Source of the DNA: Manduca sexta
Taxonomy: Eukaryota; Arthropoda; Insecta; Lepidoptera; Sphingidae
NCBI RefSeq assembly: GCF_014839805.1
Contig: NC_051124.1
Span: 7,812,001 to 7,876,000, forward strand
Reading direction: 5' to 3'
DNA length: 64,000 nt
Part shown: in pieces, positions 13,501-25,500 of the stretch
Layout: the number at the start of each line of letters is the position of its first letter
Position numbering within the stretch: position 1 is the stretch's first letter
Translations under genes and position numbers: made by a program
The notes under the pieces: generated by a model
Database searches by the model: none
Told to the model about the DNA's origin: nothing
The model's input: only the letters and a program-made list of their open reading frames with translations

Positions 13501-16500
13501 CCGCCTGGCCATTGCTAGCTGGATGATAGGCGGGCGACGTTACATGCGATATTCCATTCGCTAAACAAAATTTCGTAAATTCTTCAGAAACAAAACATGT
13601 AGCATTATCACTAACCAACGTGTGAATCAACCCGAATCGTGACATGAAATCGTATAATTTTGCTATCACTGTGGCCGAAGAAGTATAATTCACTCTGTAC
13701 ACTTCCACCCATTTGGAATGTGCATCCACAATGACAAAAATAACTCACCATTAACAGGACCTAAGAAATCTACATGAACTCTATAAAATGGTTGTAACGG
13801 GTGTGGCCACGGCAAGCGGTGCCCGCCGGTGACGGTCTTAGCTGTGTACAAATTTCACAGCCAGCGATCATAGATTCTATCGCTTTGTCGATACCCGGAA
13901 ACCAAAGTCTACTACGAGCTTCAGCTTTAGACTTTACAATGCCTAAGTGTGATTTATGAAGCTCTGACAATAAACTTGCTTGTAACACGTTAGGAATTAC
14001 AATCTTAAACCTCGCATGATCACACCATTTTCAAATGAAAGTTGGTCTCTACAAAGAAAAAATTTACGTATATTTTCGTCTGTAACTTTTTTCGGCCAGC
14101 CATTCAAAATATATTTTACCACTTTAGATAAAATCACATCTTTTTGAGTTTCTTCGCGTAACCTCTGAAGCGTTACAGGTAAGCTAGAGTCTACAACAAA
14201 ATTAACATAAGTTTTATCCAACGTATCTTGAAACTCCGTGCGCTACGTGATCATCCATCTCACATGACTCACAATCATCTAAACTTGCGCGAGAAAAAAT
14301 AGAGTTATTAGCACTTTTGACATACTCTATTATAAAATTATAACCACTCAAAAAGTGCATACCTTGTATCTCATTTGCAGAAATCTCGGGAATTCCGCGA
14401 TGTGGCCCGATATAGTAGTTAAGGGCTTGTGATCAGTTCGAAGAACAAAAGGAGTAGATCTGCCGTAAAGATACTGATGGAAACGACGAACCCCAAATAT
14501 GATGGCTGTCGCTTCTTTCTGTATTTGCGTATCTGCGCTCCGCAACATTCAGCGTGCGCGACGCAAATGATACTGGCCGCTCCAACCCTGTAGCATCTTC
14601 TTGTGACAGAATGGCACCTAATCCGGTCGGAGAAGCATCTACAGTCAAAATTACTTTGCGTTTGTATCAAAATGAGCTAAAACTTGTTCCGATACTAACA
14701 TGTTTTTATTTTCTTAAAAGCGGCATTATGCTCTGGAGTCCAACACCATTTACAATTTTTTTGTAGCAATGCGTATAGAGGACTGAGAATTGATGAAGCA
14801 TTAGGCACAAAATTACGATAGTAATTTACAAGACCTAAAAACGATTGTAGCTTAGCAACGTCTTTTGGAACTGGAGCGTTTAATATTGCTGAAACCTTTT
14901 TGGGTGACTTTTTCAACCCGTGCTTATCAACTACATAACCTAAATATTCTAGCTCCTCTTTAAAACTCACATTTGGCATTTTGGAGCGTTAGGCCTGCAT
15001 CCTGTAGTCGAGCAAGTACAGTGCGCAATCTACTTAGATGTTGCGCCCTATCCACCCCCGTCACCAAAAATATCCATCGAGCATGCACAATACACCGTCC
15101 AAACCTGATAAAACATTTTCCATGAGGCGTTGGAAAATAGCCGGGGCGCTGGACAACCCAAATACTAAGCGCGTATGCTTAAACAACCCTTTATGAGTAT
15201 TGATAACTGTATACTTTTGAGACTCTTCATCTAATACACATTGTGCGTAGGCTTGTGAAAGATCCAACTTAGAGAACTGTTGACCGCCCTGTAACTTTGT
15301 AAAAGTTCTTGCGCGGTGGGTAAAGGGTATTGATCGACCAATAGTTGTTTATTAATTGTGATTGAATAATCAGCACACAACCGGATGGAACCGTCGCGCT
15401 TTAACACGGGCACCACGGGCGAAGCATACTCGGAATGCTCTACGGGCTTCAATATGCCAACGCACACTAGACGCTCTATCTCTTTGTCCAGCTTATCACG
15501 TAAAGCAAAGGCTACGGGACGCGGCTTAAAAAATTGGCTTAGCGTCATTTTTCAATTTAAGTTTTACTTTATATTTAGTAAATTTCCTAACTCATCACTG
15601 AATACTCGAGGAAATTCATTCTTTAGGCGCTCTATTAAATCTGAGGTATTCTCACAAAAATTAATGGGAAGTAATTCTAATCGGAAGAAAGATATAAAGT
15701 CCTCCCTAAAAGTGGCGGACCGCCATCACGAATGATAAACACATTTAACGTACCTGTTTTCCCAGTATATGTGAACGGCAATTTTGCAATACCTACGCAT
15801 TCAATACGTCGACCAGTATAAGACATTAAATACTTAGTTGTTTTGGACAACACTACTTCCTTAAAATGTTTAAAATACGTTCGCTCGGAAATCGCAGTAA
15901 CAGCTGACCCGCTATCAACCTGAAACCTGATCCGTTTCCCTAGAACAGTGACAACCTCTGTCATTGGTTCACCATTATAGGTGCGAATATTATACAACTC
16001 ACCGTCATCACCGCTAATGATCTCATGTTCCAAGAAATTATTTTTTACACATGCGACGCAAATGCCCCTTAACGTTGCACTTTTACACATTTATAGGTAG
16101 CGAATCTACATTGAGCTGAAGAATGATTTTTAAAACCGCAAACCGAACACAACAGTTTAACACTAGAATTATTTTTGGCGTCGATCTTGAGTATTTGATC
16201 GTTGTTAGACGGTGCCTTTCCGGGACCGTTGATGCTAAGGCGCCTGCACGCGCACACCGCATCCTCTCTGCTAACTCCACCGCTTTTCCTAGCGTTAAAC
16301 TCTTTGGATCTTGAGCAAATAGTTTTCACGCTCCGTTCCAGGTAGCATTGCCATTACAAAATGGTCCCGTAATGCTTCCTCCACGTTTAAAAATCCACAG
16401 TTTGCCGATAGTCCACGCAATCTCGCCGCCCATTGGTGATAGGTTTCTCCCTCGACTTGGATTGCTGAATAAAATTTATACCTCTCATGAAAACCACACA

Positions 16501-19500
16501 CTTGGGGCACAAAATGCCCGTCCAGAAGACCCAATATGTCATCGAACGGGATGGAAATGAGTTCTTTCGGCGAGGCCAAATTCGCAGCAAGCTTGTACGT
16601 GGATTCCTTGAGTGCGCTTAATAAAATAGCACGCCGTTTGGATCCTGAAGCATCGGTAGCTTCAGAGACGTCATTTGCGACGAACCATTGTAGCAACCGT
16701 CCCTTGTATTCTGGCCAAGTTTGCAAATTGTGGTCGAAGGTCGTAAGAATACCAAATGTTTGAGCCATATTTTCGTAAATACACTTTTTACGAGAATATT
16801 GAGTAAAATCCTCGTCGCCAATGTTAAATATGTAATTATTTAATGCAAACTCGTTGACAGTCAATAACGCACTGACGTCTTTATTGTGACAGGTCTAAAC
16901 CTGCCAGTCACATATATAACAGAAGCATAGCCCGAACCAATCAGCGTGATCTCAAATTGGCAATTCCATCAACTTCCAATCAACCTATTTCTTCAAATCG
17001 AAATTCCATCAACCTATTTCTTACCATCTCACGTAGATGTCGATTGCCAATGACAAGGAAGGAGGATACACACACACATTTTAAAATTTCTGTCACTCGT
17101 GGCCATTACTCAGTTTTTAACTTCGTTTGTTCAGCTTATCTTACCAATATTACAAATACGACAGTTCGGGAAAATGTTTAGATGTTCGTCTTATGTAAAT
17201 GTAGTAACAAGAGAATGGATTTTGTTGAAATTAGACACACGGTTAGACCATATCCTAGAATAACACATAGGTTACTTTTTATCGCAGTAAATTGCTCCTA
17301 TGAGGAATAACTGAATTTTATATCTTATTTTTAAATAGATGGCATTGGTGTCGTACAATGTTTTAGGGTCTTTTACAACAGGAAAAGTTTTTCACGCGGG
17401 TGAAGCCTCAAACAATACCTAAAAATACATAAAATATGCATATATATCTACCTAGCTATGGGAATATAACGAATGTAAAACATATTTTATTATTTAAACC
17501 GATGCATAAATCGATGAGAGGTTAGCGTTACTAACTCATGGTTAATAATAAAAATACAAAAGTCGAGTATGACTAAAACTTACTAAATTATCGTCAAGAC
17601 TTAGATATACAGTCTAATGTAAAACATATTTTATTATTTAACTCGCTGCATAAAAGCGATGAGAACAACATTACTCACTCATGGTTAATAAAAATACAAA
17701 AACCTATCACTGAAACTTATACATTATCAAGACTTAGATATACAGTCTCTATTACAAGAATCATCATTCATACTGGTGTTATTTTAAGAATTACCTAGGT
17801 AATCTCCGAGTGTTTTCAAGGACTTTGGATGATTATACTCTAAGGCAAACTGTTTTAAAGCTATGCCATAGTATTCTTACGCTAAGTGATATAAGAAAAT
17901 CTCAAAATAAGCAAATCATTCAGGTTGTCCTTCATCTCGGAGATACCACGGAAAAGGAGACTGTTACTGTCGTCGTTAAATGTTTAATTACCGCTGCCCG
18001 CTTTCCGGAATTACGACATCATCTGGCCCACAAAGCTAAAAATAATATAGATACAGAAATACCACATCGAAGTATTTTACCATGAAATGTTCCATCGGCG
18101 CCCTAATAACAAACACCAGAATTTTAAAGTGTTTATTTTCGATGGTAGCTATTCTTATATCGTTTAACAGTGTCTTAACATATAGGCCATATGTCAAATT
18201 TACATAAAAGAAGAGATCACGCTAGTAAGGCAAAAACAAACGTGATATGCGAAAAAATATTCATTGATAATAGAAAACTATTAGGACTATTAAAGATAAG
18301 ACAATCATTTACATGTAAAAGACGAAAACGATTCTTGGAATACTGCTTCTACACACCTCGTGACGGCTTAAGGTTCAAATTCATTTACCTAATATTGGCA
18401 ATCAATCAACGCACATATAGATAACTATTACATAATAGACAATAGTGGTCATAGCACATGTTTATGTGCTAATCAAAACTGAGATCACATTTCGTTAGGC
18501 ATTTTCCGTCCCGTTGGACCTTATTTAATAGACAGTAAGCCCCATTATTGCGAGTGAGGGAAAATCTTTAACGTCACTCGGCTAAGGTCGCGCTATACTA
18601 TGAAGGCGAATGTCGTAAAACTACGCCTCACAAGAAACTGTGTTCTCTTTTTAAATCACTGACATTTGACCATCGTTTAGGACGCAATTTAAAATCACTA
18701 ATAAGGTTATATAAAGCTGAACGTGAAGCACTATCAAAATGGATTAATCTCGAAGCTGCTGCTGCTTGGGTAACTTTAATTTTAAATAAATTACTTAGGG
18801 AGCGGTGAAAAAATAGGCATAGATCACTTCATTACTTCTATTTCTGTTTTATCAACTTGTTAGCTGAGTGGCGGCGTAGGACGTAAACAGTCGTATCCTG
18901 ATGTTAAGGTCAATGTGTAAACAGTTTAATTAAAAACCTTGAACCATCCTAGATATTGCGGTGGAGCGCGATTTAGCACCCTCCTTATGGCGCTCCGGTG
19001 AAAGTAACAGAATGAATAAATAACAAAATAACAAACCAAAAACACTTGTGTGCTGTATTCATACTTTATGATTAAACTCTTTGTACTCTTCTATAGGATT
19101 GTTTTGTCGAAAAATATCAGATACCACGCCCAAAATTCGCTTTGACAGGGCCATTAATTTGGTTTTTATGGTGCCAACAGACTCCAGGTCACAGCGTGAC
19201 CCCGTGACCTTATTTCCCTTAATATATCACTCAATCATGGGTATTTGCTCGAATAGGTACCATTCTTAAAGCACTATGGAAAGATAGCACTCTTTTATTG
19301 TAAACCCTTAACAGTATTAAAGACCTTTTCAGAATGTTGCAGTAAAGTAATCAGGCATTAATATATATAAAAGTTAATGCTGAATGTATTATATATTTTG
19401 GTTTCTCTTTGTTTTGAAGCTTGCCTTTTGTATTTGGTGGCATTTTATTATTATCGGCAGTTATCGTTTACTCGACATTTTGAAATAGGCCCTTAGTAGT

Positions 19501-22500
19501 CGTATTAATAAAATTTAGCTGATAGTTCGTGATTTAATTAACTTTGGTTGTAATTACGTCGTTTAGTTTGCTCTGGTATGTAATCAGTTCATAATAATTT
19601 TAAGTATTTTATGTGGAATGTTTGTGAACGGTATTAAACAATAAACTGTTTTATAAATCAGATTTCATTAATTAAAAATTAAAATGTTTCTTATTCCTTA
19701 TATCCAATATTTTTTTATTACATCAGTTATAAAATAGAATTTTTCTTTCTCTGTTTTACCGAGGCCGTCAAAGGTTACACTAAAAAAGTTAACAATAGTG
19801 GCTGTGGATTGTGCCTATCTACTTGCCTAGTAATCGAAGGGCATTACAAATGCCGGACATAGAACATCCACATTTATTGTGTTGATTTAAGGTTTGCATT
19901 ATTTTATAAGTATCTTCAAACTATTCAAAAAATTATAGACTATTGTGAGACCAATCCATTGCCTCTGAATATGCAAGTTCCTTAAACAATTCTACTGAGA
20001 ATGCATTTTTTAATGTTTCCTGTATAAAGTGTAGAGAAAGAAACAATTTTTAACACACTTTTCTTTTGTGGCACATATTTGTATTGCATATTTATATCTT
20101 ATAATAAAACATGAAATGTAAGTAAATAAACAGATTTATTGAATAAAAACAGTAAAGAATTACGATTTAGAATAATAATATAATGCATTGTTTATAAATT
20201 CTGAAATAAATTAATATATTTACATTGTTTTTGTGTAGGTAGGTCTGATTTGTTATGAGTCATGAATAACTTGGTAATCAAAGTATAGGTACCTAACTAA
20301 TATGAAGGCGGTTTGCGTAAGGATTGTCAACACAATATATTATACGTCCACGTTTAAGTGACCTCACAGAACCCAGAATTATCCCTCGCCAGTCGCCAAT
20401 TGACAACTATTTTGTCGCCCTGTTCGAAATAAATCAACTACAAATAACACCTTTATAGCTAATAGGATAAAATGTTTACAGAATGTGTATTATTAAAAGT
20501 GATAACAAATATTAAAATGTCACTCCCATTTTGGTTTTTCTGTCGAGCGTGTACATTTCCTGGTGCGCATGGACAACAATACCAACTAAAACTGACCTTG
20601 GAGAGAACAATTGCCCTAATTACTACATTAAGTATCCAGTGTAAAGATGAGTTTCCACCAATGATATGCGTCGTAGTTAGGCTGTTTGAGAAGCCGAGCG
20701 AAGGTGTAAAACGATGTGTCATCATCACAACGCTTGCTCTTCACCACAAGAGCAAGCAAGCTGTGTTATACCTAGATTTAATTCTTGTGTTTCCTAATAA
20801 ATATTTGCAGTATAAGTAATAGAAATTTCATTATATAAAACACGTTAGTAGTTAAAAATGATTTGATAAAGCATACATTTTTCATATAATTAAGCCGAAG
20901 ACAATATAACTACCTACTGACACTCGTCATACTGCTTCTTGAGTAACGTTTTAAAATGGAATATTTAATGAATAATGCTAGTGGGAAGCGCGTGACTGTA
21001 ACTTATAACCACAGGTAAAAAACATCTTCTATACAGTTTGTACCGTGACAAATATAGGTAAACAAGTTCTTGTGATTCATTCGCCGAAACGACCTTGTTC
21101 AGTGATTACGTTTTATTGAAGTCACAAGATCTGGGCTGCTCGAAATAACTCTTCATCTGTGGTTTTAGGTTTGGTAAGTGATAATATATTTCGTGGGACA
21201 GGCCCTACAGCTAAATCATCGCGAAAGGTATCTGTATCAGCGAGGCCTCGTGCATTAATGCCTACAACAGGCTCTTAGGCCATCACTGATTCAATACCTA
21301 TTTCACCAAATTTAACCAGTGCGACTCGTCAAATACGCGTGACGACCATAAAGCAAATTAAATGTGATCCCAAATAAATGGTATTCAAAGGAGGACTATT
21401 GGTAAGTATCAGCTGTCTCGTACGATAACTGCGGAAAACCTTTACCAAAGACTGAACCTAATAGGACGACTGGGATGTTAAGCAAACCGTGGTCTTTGAA
21501 AATCTACATATGATAGATATACATGTCAACTTGGCAGTTGTGTCACAGGCCAAAACGGCTAAAATACTCAGAAATATAAAGTTATAACTATAGAAAATCA
21601 TTAACAGTGCACGCAGTGTCTTCACTACTCATATGGTTTTGCTCTAATCTATCACTAAAAACGTAGCTAAGGGAGAGATGGATGTTGGGAAAGGGTCGTC
21701 TGCTTTATTTTATTTGGATTTCTTATATTATGTTTTATATTATCACCTACTTTTCAAATCAGAACGCTGAATAAATAAATCCGATACGCAATAAAAGACA
21801 AATTTAATTCATAAGCAAGTATATGAATTAAAATTCAGGTCATGTGAAAATACTTTGAAAATTAATTACCAATGTAGTAAATAATTGCTGGAAAGTTTTT
21901 GTTATCAACTTAAAACAGTTAGATGGTTACCTGGAACTAAGTGTGAATCGAATATAAAACACTTCCTTTGTTCTCGTATGTACGTAATAAGTACCTATAT
22001 AAATATTTTCCTCAGAGAATAAGAACTACGGCGTGGAATATAAAATACAAATCTAATTGTCATGACTTAGAGGAAAGAGTAAAATAACCTAGGTAGATAC
22101 TACTGACAACCTTCAGCGTGGTAGATGGCATATCATCATGGGCGTAGCGGCGCCGCGCCACTGACCCTAGAAGGTCAGGAAACATCCTGGAAAAAGAATT
22201 GCTCGTACAGGTGTTTCGCATGATGCAGGACTTTCGTTGAATTTGACGACCTGGTTATTGGTTCCTCCAGCTGTTCCCATTAGATAACGGTCGTAACTAC
22301 GCCAATGCATATCAGATTATGACTTTTTAACAACCCTCTGATACAAGCAAAGGACCTTTAATGTAATACCTTCCCAAGATATTGTGCTACATTCGGCGTC
22401 ATTAGTGGTATCTACATTTTGTCTAACCTCTAGTTACTTACGGATTTATAGTCTGAATTACATATAAAAAAGCCAGTCAACAAAAAAACGTCGGGTGCTG

Positions 22501-25500
22501 AAGCCGAACTTCAACTTTTTTAAATATATATTTCCATAATAGTTTAGAACCAAATGCACAAAGTTGTAGGCCTTGAGCAGAATTCAGAAATCCTCTGTGA
22601 ATGACCCTGCCAATTCAATAAAATACTGTACAAAAACATTGCAACGTGAGAACAGTTTACACTTATTGGTACCAGTTGGTACTTTGAATTATAAACAGGT
22701 TTTTTTGTGTGTGTAGGCGTCCCTGTGGTCAACGCTGGGTAAAACCTGCGAATGGGGTACTGAAATCCCTTTGTTTAGTGACTGCAGAGGCGCGGTGGAG
22801 AGTAGGGAAAAAAAGGAGAAATGTTGAAACTTGCTAGAATGGGCGCAGGGAAAAGGAGGGGAAAGGTTCGCAGGCCATTTTAGGCTCTAATGTAAATTTC
22901 CAACTTAGAGGTGTACAGGGGAGGTCGCTGCTCTAGGCTCACAGTCCAATGTGTCCAATGCCGTGTGAAAACCGAACATACAAGAATTGCCTTTTTATAA
23001 ACAGGTTCCGTCCATGTATTATTATGAATGGTAGAATATCTAAAAACACTAGAATATCTAGTAACCACGTATTAGAACTAACGGTAAACTTTGATGAAAG
23101 CAATGAAATTCTCGTTATGGTTAGAATAGTTGAACTACTTACTTGCCCAATAAAAAAAATAGATGTGGACAGACGCAAATTCAATATAATTCTTAGAGTT
23201 ATATTGAAATTAAACTATTTTTCGGATTTTATCGCGGTTTTAATTATTTTAGTTTTCTCCCGACGTTTCGAAGACTTTGCAGCCTTCATGGTCACGGGGG
23301 GACTGAGGTGTTGTTCATCCTCAAAGTCAAAGTTACAATATCTACCTACATTTTACAATTATACAACTTTAAAATATATTTTTTTTTGCTGTTGGTGATA
23401 GAGTTGTAGGTGGTGGTGTTAGAGTTATAACTTAAATACTTATTTTATAAATTTTCATATGAATATTTAGATGCTATATCTTCTAATTCCAGGTGAGGCA
23501 GTCCGTTGCTGGACGTGTTCGTCAGATATTAACCCGCTTTGCCACGACCCCTTCGTCGCCGGGAGATCAGACAACTCCTACTTATTCCGCCTTGAGAACT
23601 GCGATGCAAATGCCGGCGCCACCTATCCGTACCTCAGTTCGTCAAGATCTGTTTGTAAAAAGCAGAAGAAGTACAGTAAGTATCTACAACCTTTCTTTAA
23701 ACCCCAAGTAAGATAAGCAACTATACTTAGAATTCCATGGATGGGAACAGTCTAAACAAATTATAATTTAATGAATCTATCTATACTTATATATAAAGCT
23801 GAATAGTTTGTTTGTTTGAACGCGATAATCTCAAGAGCTATTAAACCGATTTCGATTTTTTACTAATAGGAAGCTACATTACTCCCGAGTTATACAGGCT
23901 ACTTTTTATTCCCGGAAAATATTTATCCCGAAAAATCTATTACGCGGACGAAACCTAGTTATCTATAATAAGGAATTAAAAATATTAAGTAGGTAAGAAC
24001 CTTCGATCAACAATACCACGATAAAATCAAATACAGGTAATAAAAAATCAAGCAGAATCTGTTTTATTAAATTACTAATACAGAGTTTTATTCGCAACAA
24101 TTTATTTTACTGCTCAATGGTGCTAACTTTATAGTGGTATTAAATCCACATTAGGTATTTACCATTACATCATTTTTTAAACACGTTCTGTCAAATAAGG
24201 CGTGGGTTGTATTTCGTTTTATCTTACTAATACCGTCCAATGTAAATGAATAACATCCTGTAAATCAAATGGGTATCAACTTTCTAGCGTCAGGTAAATA
24301 CGATTGCACACAGTAGAGTAGCATTAAATGAATTAACATTTTTGGATCCGTACAACAAATTTAAGTATTAGGTACTACAATAGTTGACGGAGGAAAATTA
24401 ACCTAATTATCTTTTTACCGGAAATCTGTGATCGAGTTTTCTTCAATGCTAATTAGCCCTAATATGACATAGCGCGTTTCAACTTGCATAAAACTAATAA
24501 TATCTTTAATAGATGAGCTTGATGTCACTTCCTTCTTTTTATATAAAGTGTAAGCGCATGTTTCACGATATCTGAGAACCGCTAATCGTCTAATATGTAA
24601 CATGGTTACCAAATACAAAAAGTTCCCAAAGAAATGTTTAACAAGAGTGCATTCAGCATTAACTTTATTATACGGTAACTGGAGGATAATATTAACTAGT
24701 TCATTGCGAAACAGGTCCTAAGTCTACAAGAGAATTGAATACTTCAAGAAATATGTAAATATATCACGTTTAAAAATAACGGAAAAAATAATGTTCAGCC
24801 TTTATACCTACTCATTCACGGTGGAATCCAGCAGACTAATTCACAAAGTCCCTGTTCTCAAAGGATTACACGCCGATATAGAATGCTTTGAGTACCTCCT
24901 TAACTCATGAAATTTAAACCACACACACTTACGCTTTTTATCTCCGAAGAGATAGGCAGTGGCGCAACTCGGGCACTCAGTTTATAGAGGCACCTCTATC
25001 GCCGTATTGGACACAAATTCCAAATTCTAAACTGCGCGCTGGTACCGAGTAGAAAACCAATATAATGGAGTTTTATTTGAGCTCTAAAGCAGATAAAATA
25101 TAGCAAGTAAAGATTATTTCGCCCAGTTTGTTTTGTGATACTAATCTAAACGCCTCTATTAGCATTTTAGATTTTATTCAACTAGTTTAACAGCTGCTAG
25201 AGTAAGCATATTATGGCCCTTAGCATATATTATGTAACGTATTAAACCGCCAAAAAAATACCAAGTTGGTGCGCCCATTCCTAAAGCCTGGTGGCTCGAT
25301 TGACCCACATTTTAAAGACCGTTAAAACCGTTATAACCTCATTTTAGACCCTTCTTAAAGAATCTACAAAATATAAACAACTTTCGGTGCTATTAGAACT
25401 TTAAACTTGATCATTTCATTTAAATACTGGTTACAGTTACCAGCATATCACAAAATAATAATATAAGCAATTTTAGTATTAGGGCGTTCAAACAAACAAA

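Larger units (their letters stand above)
11858..16926 (-). mobile_element. Ty3/gypsy LTR retrotransposon with GAAGC target duplication
   Basis: The element spans 11863-16921 between 5-bp direct repeats GAAGC (11858-11862 and 16922-16926). Reading the minus strand, the order is LTR, gag, zinc knuckles, aspartic protease, reverse transcriptase, RNase H, integrase, LTR. That is Ty3/gypsy order, and the pol looks like the K02A2.6-like group common in invertebrates. Both LTRs are 100 bp, start TGTTAAAT, end ATATAACA, and look identical, implying a recent insertion. The coding part is broken by several frameshifts and by a 500-base N gap. It sits inside gene B intron 1 in antisense orientation. No envelope-like frame is visible. 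Confidence 0.92.
16927..23492. other. Gene B intron 1, second part: no gene seen
   Basis: No exon is recognised. At 17395-17425 there is a CACGCGGGTGAAGCC fragment typical of a common insect repeat. At 17475-17750 there is a local tandem duplication. At 20732-20757 there is a perfect 10-bp hairpin. At 22730-22995 there is a dispersed repeat related to 8640-8960. At 23212-23340 lies a TTTTCGG..TCCCGACGTTTCGAAG..GCCTTCATGGTCACGG repeat. The frames at 17810-18085 and 18191-18424 show no domain or family resemblance I can support. Confidence 0.4.

Noticed and set aside
17810..18085. 91-codon frame
   Set aside because: No domain, no splice context, no resemblance to known families.
22949..23398. 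149-codon frame upstream of gene B exon 2
   Set aside because: It runs through two dispersed repeats, has no signal peptide or domain, and its codon use is AT-rich random-like.
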